Source: Candidatus Segatella papionis (lineage in GTDB: Bacteria; Bacteroidota; Bacteroidia; Bacteroidales; Bacteroidaceae). From it: 24,355 nucleotides of DNA. The translations under genes were made by a program, and so were the position numbers. The stretch's first letter is position 1. The number at the start of each line of letters is the position of its first letter. The DNA lies in contig DBLF01000013.1 in assembly GCA_002297965.1 (NCBI GenBank), forward strand, positions 1,463 to 25,817, given 5' to 3'. Below, in pieces: positions 15,005 through 23,198 of the stretch. The notes below the pieces were generated by a model that ran no database searches, was not told the DNA's origin, and worked only from the letters and a program-made list of their open reading frames with translations.

Positions 15005-15114
15005 CTTTCTGTATGCGTGTTAGCACTTTAGATGACAGAGCCAATCTATATATACATCGCATACAGGAAGTTTATTTCGAATACAGGATGGTACATTAAA
15101 TCGCATACAGGAAG
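15005..15114. repeat. Gene-tail repeats: three direct and one inverted copy of a CGCATACAGGAAG-type motif
   Basis: TCGCATACAGGAAG occurs at 15101-15114, where it encodes the C-terminus of NhaD on the minus strand. It recurs at 15057-15070 and, with two changes, at 15077-15090. An inverted copy, CTTTCTGTATGCG, is at 15005-15017 and could pair with 15058-15070 over 13 bp with one wobble. This may form a structured 3' end for nhaD transcripts. Confidence 0.75.
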
Positions 15115-16466
15115 GTGCGGATGAACCAGTAGCAAACGATACCTGCGAGATAGCCCACGAAAGCAATCCAAGAGATGTGCTTCATGTACCAGCCGAAGGT
15201 AATCTTCTCCAAGCCCATCACAACGACACCGGCGGCACTACCGATAATCAGCATCGAACCACCGACACCGGCACAGTAAGCCAACAGCTGCCAGAAGATG
15301 CCATCCACAGCCATATCGCCTGTAGGTGCCACAGGATACATACCCATACATCCTGCCACCAAAGGCACGTTATCCACAATACTAGAAAGTACACCAATGA
15401 TACCTGTCACGAGGTAGTGGTTGCCATTGAAGACCTCGTTCAAGCCCTTACCAAGAGCCTGCAATACGCCTACCTCAGCCAAGCAAGACACAGCCATCAA
15501 GATACCGAGGAAGAAGAGGATGGTGCTCATATCCACACGGGAGAGCAACTTGGTTACTCGCTTCTGGGTTCCCTCGGCATCGGCTCCACGATGCAAGCCA
15601 CGATAGAACACCTCGGTTGCCGTCCAAAGCACACCCAACACCAAGAGGATGCCTACGAATGGTGGCAAGTGGGTGATACTCTTGAAGATAGGCACGAAGA
15701 TCAAACCGCCCACACCGAGCCAGAACACTGCCTTGCGCTGACCCTCGGTAAAATCGCTAACCGATGCTTCCTTGCCAGCAGCCACCTCAGGCATCACAAG
15801 CTCGCCCTTCAACATGGTCTGAAGGATGAGGGCAGGAATCACCATGGAGATGATACTTGGGATGAGGATTTCGGCGATGACGCCTGCGGCTGTAATCAAG
15901 CCCTTGTTCCAAAGCATGATGGTGGTCACGTCGCCGATTGGGGAGAAGGCACCACCCGAGTTGGCAGCAATAATCACGAGCGAGGCATAAACCATGCGGT
16001 CCTTGTGGTCGGTGACGAGCTTGCGCAGAATCATGATCATCACGATACTGGTGGTCAAGTTGTCGAGGATGGCGGAGAGGAGGAAGGTGAGGAAGGCGAT
16101 ACGCCAGAGGAGCGCACGCTTGGAATGGGTCTTCATCACCTTGCGAACCCAGTTGAAGCCACCATTCTGGTCAACGATTTCCACGATGGTCATCGCTCCC
16201 ATCAGGAAGAAGAGCGTGGTGGCGGTATCGCCCAAATGCTCCTGGATGATGGAGGTCACCTTCTCCACCATACCAGCCGCACCGCCGGTATAGTCAGGGT
16301 GCATCAACTGTAGGTACTGCATAGGATCGACCATGTAGAGGGTCCAGCAGCCTACCAACATCAAGAGGGCAATCGCCGCCTTGTTAACTTTCGTCAAGCT
16401 TTCGGTGGCTATGAGCGCATAGCCGAGCACGAAAACGACAATAATAGAAATTGTAAGTGTAGCCAT
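15096..16466 (-). CDS. nhaD: Na+/H+ antiporter, NhaD family
   Basis: A 456-residue inner-membrane antiporter of the ion-transporter superfamily, exporting Na+ (or Li+) in exchange for protons. It has about 12 hydrophobic helices with no signal peptide. The family's signature elements are present: LSAILDNLTTSIVMIMIL (DNLTTS at 135-140) and AANSGGAFSPIGDVTTIMLW (169-182), with polar residues in the membrane expected to form the ion site. A further DNVPLVAG motif lies in the C-terminal half. Length fits the family. It stands alone, with a -7 box upstream (16542-16549) and unusual repeats overlapping its 3' end. The role is likely Na+ and pH homeostasis, also maintaining the ion gradients used by other transporters. 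Confidence 0.93.
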   Translation of the reverse strand: MATLTISIIVVFVLGYALIATESLTKVNKAAIALLMLVGCWTLYMVDPMQYLQLMHPDYTGGAAGMVEKVTSIIQEHLGDTATTLFFLMGAMTIVEIVDQNGGFNWVRKVMKTHSKRALLWRIAFLTFLLSAILDNLTTSIVMIMILRKLVTDHKDRMVYASLVIIAANSGGAFSPIGDVTTIMLWNKGLITAAGVIAEILIPSIISMVIPALILQTMLKGELVMPEVAAGKEASVSDFTEGQRKAVFWLGVGGLIFVPIFKSITHLPPFVGILLVLGVLWTATEVFYRGLHRGADAEGTQKRVTKLLSRVDMSTILFFLGILMAVSCLAEVGVLQALGKGLNEVFNGNHYLVTGIIGVLSSIVDNVPLVAGCMGMYPVAPTGDMAVDGIFWQLLAYCAGVGGSMLIIGSAAGVVVMGLEKITFGWYMKHISWIAFVGYLAGIVCYWFIRTFLYAI

Positions 16467-16541
16467 TACTTTTTATTTATTATTAAATATTTATCTTCCA
16501 TTTTTGCCGATAGCTTGCACTTTGCAAACCATAATCGCGTG

Positions 16542-16549
16542 CAAAGTTA
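16542..16549 (-). promoter_or_regulatory. -7 promoter box for nhaD
   Basis: On the minus strand the sequence reads TAACTTTG, a full match to TAnnTTTG, 76 bp upstream of the ATG at 16466. A -33 TTG at the optimal distance is not clear. A second TTTGCAAAGTGCAA segment with internal symmetry lies just downstream. Confidence 0.5.
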
Positions 16550-16658
16550 CAAAAAGAAAAGCAATAACCACCCCTTTACCTTATTATATTTCTATGAAAA
16601 CGTTGTCATTTTACAGAAAGTGCTTATATTCCACCAAAACATATCAATTTTATATCGT

Positions 16659-19394
16659 TTAGAAATGGAAGAAGACACTTGCCAAGACGGTTCTTCCCCG
16701 CAACTGGTATTCCTTGCTCATGCGAGTAAGCCCCGAATAGATGGTGTAACCATACGTGCGATGATTGAAGAGATTGAGAGCGGAGAGGCTCAACTCTACC
16801 CCACCCTTGAGACTATAGCTCGTCGAGGCATCCGCCAAGTAGAGGTTCTTATGCTGATGGTCGGACACCTGGTTGCTGTAATGTTCGCCTTGCAACTTGA
16901 TGAACCAGGACTTGAGAGGTTGGAAATTGCAGGTGAGATGCTGGGCAAGACTGGTGGACGATGAATTCAAGGAGAGACCTTTCAAGGTCATCACATCCTT
17001 GTTCCAACTCAATTCATAAGTGAAGTTGAACCAATCCACAGGTCTTCCGCTCCACTTGGCTGACAACATATAATTCTCAGACGAATAAGCAGACAGGGAT
17101 TCATTCTGGCGCAGAGTGCCGTCAAACTTCAGATAATCCAAGCCAAGGCTTACCAAGCCGTGCATGAACCCAAGTCCCTTGCTCACCTTAGCCCCAGCCA
17201 TCAAGTTCTCCGACTTACTCTTGTCGGCATAGTAGGAGTTGATGATGTAATCGCCCACAAAGTCACGAGCCGTAGTGAGGTGACTGTCTGCCCAAGACTT
17301 ACGGACGTATGCGTTGGCAAAGAGGGTCATCAACGGACGCTTGTAATTCAAACTAAAAGAAACGTTCTTGTTCTTGTCGGCGGTATAATCCACGAATCCC
17401 GTATAGAGATTGCGATAATCACGCAAGATAAGCCCTTGGTAGAAGTTCTGCTCATTGATTTCTCGTTGTGAAATGCCACCCGAGAGTGTGGCTTGTAAGC
17501 GAGTGGAGAGATAATAACTCACGTTCAGTTGAGGGCAAACCTGTGGCTTATAGGCATTCTGCTCCTTATAATAATAAGAGGTATAAGCGACAGGCATCAC
17601 GAAACGAATGTGCCAACCTCCCTGATTAAGCTCGGCTTCAGGAGAGGCATAGGCTCGAACGTAAGTCATGCGCACATGATTTTGCATGGGAGCCACTTCC
17701 TCCTCCATATCAATCCCCTCCAGATGGCTCTTCATCGTGCGAGTCAACACTTGAAGCCCCACTTTCATCGTCACGGTGAAAGGTTTGAGAAAGAAACCGA
17801 GCGAAGTGTTCGTATGGCTAAAGAATGCTGCCGAGCGAACACTCTGACAAGCCTCCGACTGACTGCGAGCTACCGACAGGGAGTGCGGGTTCACCATATA
17901 GGCATTGTAAGTGCTGAAGGTATAAGCTCGCTTGCCACTCCTCTGCAACAGTTCGAAACGGTCAGCCACCTTGTACTTCGGCATCTTGGCTTGTTGAAAG
18001 TTTGGATAGGTGCCAGCGATGTTCATCGTGATGTCGTTCCACGCCAAATCGGTGGAAAGGCTATTGGTGAGATACGATTTCTCGCCATTCGAAGTCAGTG
18101 TAAGATTGGCATTCAACTTGTTTTGCTTCTGCTTGGCTTGCTCGTTCTCTTCGTTTACGATCGTGGAATCATTGAGAAAATACTGCGTATTGCTTTGAGA
18201 CGACGACAACAAGCGGTCATGGGTATAGACTACTTGCGCAGCCAAGTCGGTGTTCTTGCCCAAAGCCCAAAGATTGTTGGTGGTCAAGGCATGCGTCTGG
18301 TTCTTGCGGACACGACTGTCGGAAATATCCGTCAGTCTATCGGGAGTTACATCCACATAGTCCTTCAAGGAATAGTTATTTCCCATCACGCCACCGCCCC
18401 CATCCGAGAAGAGGAGATTTCCCTCACGAGTTACATCCATACCGATATTATTACTCTTGAAGGTATTGAGCGATTGTGTCTTCTTGGCAAAGCGCATCAG
18501 AGCCATCTCGCCATTCCAAACATCGAGCTGGGCTTTGTCATTGTCTTGGTTGATTCCGCCACCCATCTTGACGGTACCCACCAATCGGCTCTTCGCCGAC
18601 TCCTTCAACTTGATGTTGATGGCAGGGTCTTCTGAGAACGACATATCCTCCAAGGCCTTGATGGGCTGATGGTTAGTCATCACCTCCACCGTCCCGACAT
18701 CCTTCTGGTGGATATTGTTGGTGGCGATGGAATACCTACCTCCGAGCATATCATGCCCCTCGATATAAAACTTATTGATTGCCTTGCCATTATACTTGAT
18801 TTCTCCATTGTCAGACACCTCCATGCCTGGCATCTTCTTCAAGACATCGGCAAGACTCTTGTCGTTGGCATCGGCAAAGCTAGCCACATTATACGAGATG
18901 GTGTCTCCTCGCTGTCGGATGCTAGGAGCTTTCACCACCACATCCTTCAACTTGGTGGCTTGCTCGGTCATCAAGACATCATATTTCGTGGTATCTTTCG
19001 ACAGAGGCAAAGTCTTTGTAGCGTAGCCCATCATCGAGAAATGGAGCAAGTATTGTCCGTCTGGCAATGCACTTTTTCCATCCAAGCTCATCCCCTTGCC
19101 ATCTGCCGTAGCATGGAGCGCCAAATGATAACTGCCATCGGCTTGCGTCTTGGCAAACTTCAGGATTTTGCTGCTTCCAACAGGTCGAATCGTCACCATG
19201 ACACCCGACAAAGCCTTACCCGAATAGGCATCCACCACCTTGCCCGACAAAACGACAGACGAAGAAGAGGTCTGCTGAGCTTGAGGAGATTGCAGTACTT
19301 GGGTAGTTTGTTGCGCAACAACTTGTTGTACGCCCAAAGATAAAAATATCATTATCATTCCCCAAAAGAGGAATTTATCATTATATCGTCTCAT
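16659..19394 (-). CDS. TonB-dependent receptor-like outer-membrane beta-barrel protein (GLPGLI-linked)
   Basis: A 911-residue outer-membrane protein. It has a signal peptide (about 1-27, MIFLSLGVQQVVAQ), a Gln/Ser-rich stretch (28-46) and a carboxypeptidase-D-like domain (about 48-143, SGKVVDAYSGKALSGVMV). A plug-like region follows (about 150-255: DVVVKAPSIRQRGDTISYNV, LADVLKKMPGMEV, INKFYIEGHDMLGG), then a long barrel ending FFHF with the terminal Phe expected for BAM-inserted proteins. The plug style is that of the Bacteroidetes outer-membrane beta-barrel family rather than SusC. It is the last gene of an operon with two GLPGLI genes (32-bp gaps throughout). This association is common in Bacteroidetes, but the exported or imported substrate is not known. 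Confidence 0.85.
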   Translation of the reverse strand: MRRYNDKFLFWGMIMIFLSLGVQQVVAQQTTQVLQSPQAQQTSSSSVVLSGKVVDAYSGKALSGVMVTIRPVGSSKILKFAKTQADGSYHLALHATADGKGMSLDGKSALPDGQYLLHFSMMGYATKTLPLSKDTTKYDVLMTEQATKLKDVVVKAPSIRQRGDTISYNVASFADANDKSLADVLKKMPGMEVSDNGEIKYNGKAINKFYIEGHDMLGGRYSIATNNIHQKDVGTVEVMTNHQPIKALEDMSFSEDPAINIKLKESAKSRLVGTVKMGGGINQDNDKAQLDVWNGEMALMRFAKKTQSLNTFKSNNIGMDVTREGNLLFSDGGGGVMGNNYSLKDYVDVTPDRLTDISDSRVRKNQTHALTTNNLWALGKNTDLAAQVVYTHDRLLSSSQSNTQYFLNDSTIVNEENEQAKQKQNKLNANLTLTSNGEKSYLTNSLSTDLAWNDITMNIAGTYPNFQQAKMPKYKVADRFELLQRSGKRAYTFSTYNAYMVNPHSLSVARSQSEACQSVRSAAFFSHTNTSLGFFLKPFTVTMKVGLQVLTRTMKSHLEGIDMEEEVAPMQNHVRMTYVRAYASPEAELNQGGWHIRFVMPVAYTSYYYKEQNAYKPQVCPQLNVSYYLSTRLQATLSGGISQREINEQNFYQGLILRDYRNLYTGFVDYTADKNKNVSFSLNYKRPLMTLFANAYVRKSWADSHLTTARDFVGDYIINSYYADKSKSENLMAGAKVSKGLGFMHGLVSLGLDYLKFDGTLRQNESLSAYSSENYMLSAKWSGRPVDWFNFTYELSWNKDVMTLKGLSLNSSSTSLAQHLTCNFQPLKSWFIKLQGEHYSNQVSDHQHKNLYLADASTSYSLKGGVELSLSALNLFNHRTYGYTIYSGLTRMSKEYQLRGRTVLASVFFHF

Positions 19395-19426
19395 CTATTA
19401 TAAAATATCACATTACTTCTATTTTA

Positions 19427-20269
19427 TTACATGACCTCCAAAGGCTTATACTTCCAGCCCTTTCGCTTGTTGGTACCTTTGCCATCCGTCGGATTTGACA
19501 AGTCTATACCTGTTTCCAACTGCACCTGTGAAAAACTATCGCTAAAGAGAAAATTGTATTGCTCTTTCAAGAACTTATCGAAAGTGGTCTTCTCGAAATG
19601 CTGCGTGCCCACGTATGTTTTACTAAACACAATCGGCTCTTGCGAAACATTCTCAATTCCCACCATCTTGAAAACATGTTGGTTTCGCTCACTATTCGCT
19701 TCCATTACCAAGCCAGGCAAGCCTCCCAATTTCCAAGGACCATCACTCACAGGAATATCCATGGCGAACCATGCCGTCCACCGATGCCCACGAAAACAGC
19801 AAGTTGCCTTTTGGCACTCATGTCCCAAGACGGTTGTGGTACTATCCTCAATGTTCCAATCTTGTGCATTCAAGGAATCTTGATATATGTAATCTTGCAG
19901 CAAGACGCCATCGGTTACAGTCATCTTGCCTTCGGGATAGTTCTTGTAGATGTACGCCTTCATCTTCTTATGAGGCCACTCCACCTTGCTATTGATGGCA
20001 GCATTGATTTGCTGGCGAAGTATCTCATCACGGTTAGGCGAAGCAAAGATGGAATCCACCCGCATACTATAATAGCTGTAGCATTTAGACACTTTCTTGC
20101 CTATCAGCAATACAAGCCTATCCTTGTCAAGATGATGCGACAAGGTATCATCTTCAAACAGATAGTCGTATTGGCATTTCCAATAAGCTTGGTCTATAGT
20201 TTTCTGAGCCTTAATGGGCATTACTCCCAATAGACAAAATACTAGAAACAGAAGTCGCAAATTATTCAT
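19427..20269 (-). CDS. GLPGLI family protein (second copy)
   Basis: A 280-residue exported protein of the GLPGLI family, named for the motif seen here as GLPGLV (183-188). The signal peptide is about 1-21 (LFLVFCLLGVMPIKAQ). The segment NIEDSTTTVLGHECQKATC (about 139-157) holds a His-x-Cys-x5-Cys cluster, and FRGHRWTAWFAMDIPVSDGPWK leads into the namesake motif. Apart from the motifs the fold is unknown, and the predicted location is periplasm or outer membrane. It is a tandem paralogue of the upstream gene (33-bp spacing), with near-identical central segments but divergent ends. Its C-terminus is very basic (NKRKGWKYK). It likely assists or is handled by the co-encoded beta-barrel receptor. 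Confidence 0.88.
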   Translation of the reverse strand: MNNLRLLFLVFCLLGVMPIKAQKTIDQAYWKCQYDYLFEDDTLSHHLDKDRLVLLIGKKVSKCYSYYSMRVDSIFASPNRDEILRQQINAAINSKVEWPHKKMKAYIYKNYPEGKMTVTDGVLLQDYIYQDSLNAQDWNIEDSTTTVLGHECQKATCCFRGHRWTAWFAMDIPVSDGPWKLGGLPGLVMEANSERNQHVFKMVGIENVSQEPIVFSKTYVGTQHFEKTTFDKFLKEQYNFLFSDSFSQVQLETGIDLSNPTDGKGTNKRKGWKYKPLEVM

Positions 20270-20301
20270 GACCGGAATTTATTGATAGTTAGAACTTCCT
20301 G

Positions 20302-21144
20302 TTAGTAATCCCTCTCCAACAGGTCGTAATGGCAATTCGTAGATGCACCTAAGTCTATGCCCGTTTGCGCCTCCACAATAGAACTTTGATTTCTGTTATA
20401 CTGGATAAGAGACTTATTGAAATCCTTACGAGTTATCTTCTGGAGTTTCTTGAAGTCTTTGTCAATGATACCATATTCTATCGGCTCATCCGTTACTTGC
20501 TGCAAACCATTGATGCAAAAATATTGCTGGTTGCCATCATCGTATGCCTCCATGAGCAGCCCAGGTAATCCACAGAGTTTCCAAGGTCCATCGCTGACAG
20601 GCACATCCGAAGCAAACCATGCCGTCCAATGACGACCACGGAAATTGCAGGTTGCCTTCTGGCATTCATGACCCAAGACGGTCTTGGTACTATCCTCGAT
20701 ATTCCAGTCCTGCGGATTCAAGTCATCCTCATAGACATAATTTTGGCGCATCATATAGTCTGTGACCGTCACTTTTCCGGCAGGATAGTTCTTATAGACC
20801 ACGGTGTTCATACGCTTATGAGGGAACGCCTGACGCAAGTCTCCACCCTTGAATCCGCCCTTGATGGCAGAATGTAAGAGTTGAGTCCACTCCTTCTCGC
20901 CGTTAGGTGTACTAAGAAGAGAATCACACTGGTAGGTGTAATAGCTGAAGCACTTGGATATTTGGTGACCTATCTGGAGATAAAGCAAGTCCTCACGAGG
21001 TGCATCCTCATGTTTCAAGGTATCAAACTCCCACTTATAGTAATAGGAGCACTTCATGTAAGCCTTGTCTATCACTTCCTGCTTGGCAAAGAGCGATAAA
21101 GGCAGAAGCATCAAAGCCAGCATCAATACGATTTTTTCTTTCAT
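20302..21144 (-). CDS. GLPGLI family protein (first copy)
   Basis: A 280-residue exported protein and the first gene of the three-gene operon. The signal peptide is MKEKIVLMLALMLLPLSLFA (about 1-20). LGHECQKATC is at about 157-166, FRGRHWTAWFASDVPVSDGP follows, and GLPGLL is at 192-197. It closely matches the second copy in the centre (LNPQDWNIEDSTKTVLG). It differs by a Gly/Lys insertion near residue 95 (KGGFKGGDLRQ) and an extra Cys just before the namesake motif. Several Cys (32, 65, 73, 161, 166, 191, 210) suggest disulfides. Transcription should start from the promoter at 21192-21199, beside nested palindromes. Biochemical function of the family is unknown. Confidence 0.88.
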   Translation of the reverse strand: MKEKIVLMLALMLLPLSLFAKQEVIDKAYMKCSYYYKWEFDTLKHEDAPREDLLYLQIGHQISKCFSYYTYQCDSLLSTPNGEKEWTQLLHSAIKGGFKGGDLRQAFPHKRMNTVVYKNYPAGKVTVTDYMMRQNYVYEDDLNPQDWNIEDSTKTVLGHECQKATCNFRGRHWTAWFASDVPVSDGPWKLCGLPGLLMEAYDDGNQQYFCINGLQQVTDEPIEYGIIDKDFKKLQKITRKDFNKSLIQYNRNQSSIVEAQTGIDLGASTNCHYDLLERDY

Positions 21145-21191
21145 ATGTATCTATTATATTTTTTACGCAACGAAGATTTCATAAACGAATA

Positions 21192-21199
21192 CAAAGGTA
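21192..21199 (-). promoter_or_regulatory. -7 promoter box of the GLPGLI/receptor operon
   Basis: On the minus strand the sequence reads TACCTTTG, matching TAnnTTTG, 48 bp upstream of the ATG at 21144. The -33 position falls inside the adjacent inverted repeat 21201-21227, so that palindrome is well placed to control access. Confidence 0.6.
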
Positions 21200-21200
21200 C

Positions 21201-21260
21201 AAAGTTTCCTTCTAAAAAGGAAACTTTTGCGTTATTATTTCCTTTTCAGAAGGAAACTTT
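21201..21260. promoter_or_regulatory. Nested AAGGAAACTTT inverted and direct repeats over the GLPGLI operon promoter
   Basis: AAAGTTTCCTT (21201-21211) and AAGGAAACTTT (21217-21227) are perfect 11-bp inverted arms around a 5-base centre. A second inverted pair is TTTCCTT (21238-21244) and AAGGAAA (21250-21256). AAGGAAACTTT recurs in full at 21250-21260. This gives four half-sites upstream of the -7 box and overlapping the -33 region, as expected of an operator for a dimeric regulator. Confidence 0.65.
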
Positions 21261-21340
21261 CTTTAGTTTTGATGTGTTAGATTCAAAGAATAATGACATG
21301 AGGTATAACTTCTGAGTCGTGGTTATATGCCGTGACATCC

Positions 21341-22900
21341 TTATTCTATCACCCAGTCTTCGATATTGCCCGTGGTGGAATCGAAGTTGATGCCCACCTT
21401 GGTAATAGGCAAGCCACTGAGGGCGAAACGCTTGTGGTACTGTCGGAGATTGATTTGGTTCATCGCCACCTGCGCACTCTTGTTCAGCTTCAGTTCCACC
21501 AGGTAAAGGTCGGTCTTGGTCTGCAACACCATATCCACCCTACCCTTCGGCGTATGCACCTCCACATCCACCACGAAGGCGGTGAGAAGGGTAAAGATGA
21601 TATAAAGCATCTGCTGGTAATGCCCCTCGTAGTTCGTAACGTTGCAATAAGGCACCGTGCCAAGGTAATCCTGCAACAGATGCAATGCTCCATCCATATC
21701 CTTGCGGCGGATGAGTCCCGACATTCGGGCTATCGCCACTCCACCACGCTCGGCATAGATGCCATCCACATAGTTGGGGAGGAGATTCTCGAAGAGCCCC
21801 ACACGAATCTCCTTGTTCGGGATGTCGAGGGTATAGAGTTCGATGTCCGGGTCGTAATCCTTAATGGTGACATAACCGCTCTGATACAAGAGAGGCGTGA
21901 TTGTCTTCATCTTCTCCGTAGGCGCATCGAAAGCCGAGGCAAGAGCCTCGATAGGAGCGATATTGGCTGGCAAGACATTAAACTTATTAAGCATGTTGAT
22001 GAGATAGGTCGGCGTGCCCGAACTAAACCAATACTTGCCGAATTCTTTCTTAGAGAAACTATTGAACAAGCTATATGGGTTGAATACATCAGGAGATTTT
22101 TTAGAGAAATGATAACCATCATAATGCTCTTTCAACTTGGTGATTGTACCCTCACGGCTCAGACCTTGTGCCTCTGCAAGCATATCAATGTCTTCCGACA
22201 TCTGAGACAAGAGTTCCTCCTTGGTAACACCACAGATTCCCGCATATTCATCATCCATCGATATATTGGTGATGTTATTGAGCTCACTAAAGATGCTTAC
22301 CTGCGAGAACTTGGTGATACCCGTGAGGAAGACGAAGCGAAGCTTTGCCTCGCTATATTTCAATGGGCTATAGAAATTTCGCATCGTATTGCGAAGCACA
22401 TCCAATTGCTCTTTCTCATGCACTACATCGAGCATAGGCGCATCGTATTCGTCGATGAGCACCACCACCTGCTTGCCACTCTTCTCATAGGCGATATTGA
22501 TGAGGTCTATCAAGCGATTGTTTGCGCCTTTGGCAGGTTCTGTAATCCCCCATTTTTTTTCTTCTTCTTGCAAACGATAACTCAGGTACTCGTCCAACTG
22601 TTCCTTCTCCATGTGCTTTCCACCGCTCAGGTCGAAGTGAAGCACAGGATATTCCGTCCATTCCTTCTCCAGGTTTTCGATGGCAAGTCCCTTGAAGAGG
22701 TCCTTCTTGCCCTCAAAGTAACTTTGCATAGTGGTTACGAGGAGCGACTTGCCGAAACGGCGTGGTCGCCCCAAGAAGAAATACGTGCCATTGGTGTGAG
22801 CCATATGGTAGATGTATTCCGTCTTGTCGATATAGAGCTTATCTTCCTTGATGATTCGCTCGAAGGTCTGAATGCCCAAAGGATATAATTTTCTTGCCAT
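21341..22900 (-). CDS. AAA family ATPase with C-terminal PD-(D/E)XK nuclease-like domain
   Basis: A 519-residue soluble protein of the AAA-ATPase-like/DUF1703 family, very abundant in Bacteroidales. The N-terminal part (about 1-220) is a P-loop ATPase: PLGIQTFERII, Walker A GRPRRFGKS (44-52), Walker B VVVLIDEYD (145-153) and the sensor-like strand FVFLTGITKFSQ (189-200). A helical middle (about 220-430) follows. The C-terminal domain (about 440-519) has GRVDMV (Asp456) and LVELKL (Glu469-x-Lys471), the PD-(D/E)XK nuclease pattern, with a QINLRQY helix. The gene is complete and monocistronic with its own -7 box. Cellular role is unknown; proposals for the family include DNA processing or mobile-element/defence functions. 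The nuclease residues look intact, so activity is possible. Confidence 0.88.
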   Translation of the reverse strand: MARKLYPLGIQTFERIIKEDKLYIDKTEYIYHMAHTNGTYFFLGRPRRFGKSLLVTTMQSYFEGKKDLFKGLAIENLEKEWTEYPVLHFDLSGGKHMEKEQLDEYLSYRLQEEEKKWGITEPAKGANNRLIDLINIAYEKSGKQVVVLIDEYDAPMLDVVHEKEQLDVLRNTMRNFYSPLKYSEAKLRFVFLTGITKFSQVSIFSELNNITNISMDDEYAGICGVTKEELLSQMSEDIDMLAEAQGLSREGTITKLKEHYDGYHFSKKSPDVFNPYSLFNSFSKKEFGKYWFSSGTPTYLINMLNKFNVLPANIAPIEALASAFDAPTEKMKTITPLLYQSGYVTIKDYDPDIELYTLDIPNKEIRVGLFENLLPNYVDGIYAERGGVAIARMSGLIRRKDMDGALHLLQDYLGTVPYCNVTNYEGHYQQMLYIIFTLLTAFVVDVEVHTPKGRVDMVLQTKTDLYLVELKLNKSAQVAMNQINLRQYHKRFALSGLPITKVGINFDSTTGNIEDWVIE

Positions 22901-22917
22901 AGTCTGCTATTTTTCTG

Positions 22918-22946
22918 CAAATGTACAACTTTTATTTGAAACTCAA
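22918..22946 (-). promoter_or_regulatory. Promoter of the AAA ATPase gene
   Basis: On the minus strand TACATTTG (22925-22918) matches the -7 consensus, with TTG (22946-22944) 18 bp upstream as a -33 element. The start codon at 22900 is only 18 bp downstream of the -7 box, so the leader is very short. Confidence 0.55.
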
Positions 22947-23045
22947 TTCATTACGCATTAAAATATTGAACTTTTTAACCTATCGTGGTGACTGTCAGCC
23001 TTTCGGGAAAAGCCCTTGTTTGTTCCATCCGCATTCAGTAACACC

Positions 23046-23119
23046 TTTGTCGCAACTTCGTCAATACCTTTCAACTTTATCGCAACCGCCCTGTAACAAA
23101 ACCACCGTACCTTTGCAAC
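23046..23119 (+). promoter_or_regulatory. Promoter region of the terminal TonB receptor gene with repeated TTTRTCGCAAC elements
   Basis: TACCTTTG at 23108-23115 matches the -7 consensus and would start transcription near 23122, leaving a leader of about 77 bases. Upstream, TTTGTCGCAAC (23046-23056) and TTTATCGCAAC (23076-23086) are repeated at a 30-bp offset, and a shorter TTTGCAAC overlaps the -7 box. They may be activator sites. No clear -33 TTG is seen. Confidence 0.45.
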
Positions 23120-23198
23120 CGAAATCAGGAAGGTAATCCTACTTACCTCTCCTGACGATGGATGTAATAAGATGTATAATACGAATGCATGATTAAAG

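Noticed and set aside
22547..22560. C5-A-T8 tract within the AAA ATPase gene as a phase-variable frameshift site
   Set aside because: The reading frame is intact through it and encodes an ordinary Glu/Lys-rich stretch; there is no sign of slippage here.
21332..22888. 518-codon open frame opposite the AAA ATPase gene
   Set aside because: The minus-strand gene has intact Walker and nuclease motifs over the same interval. The plus-strand frame has no recognisable family and mirrors its codon use.
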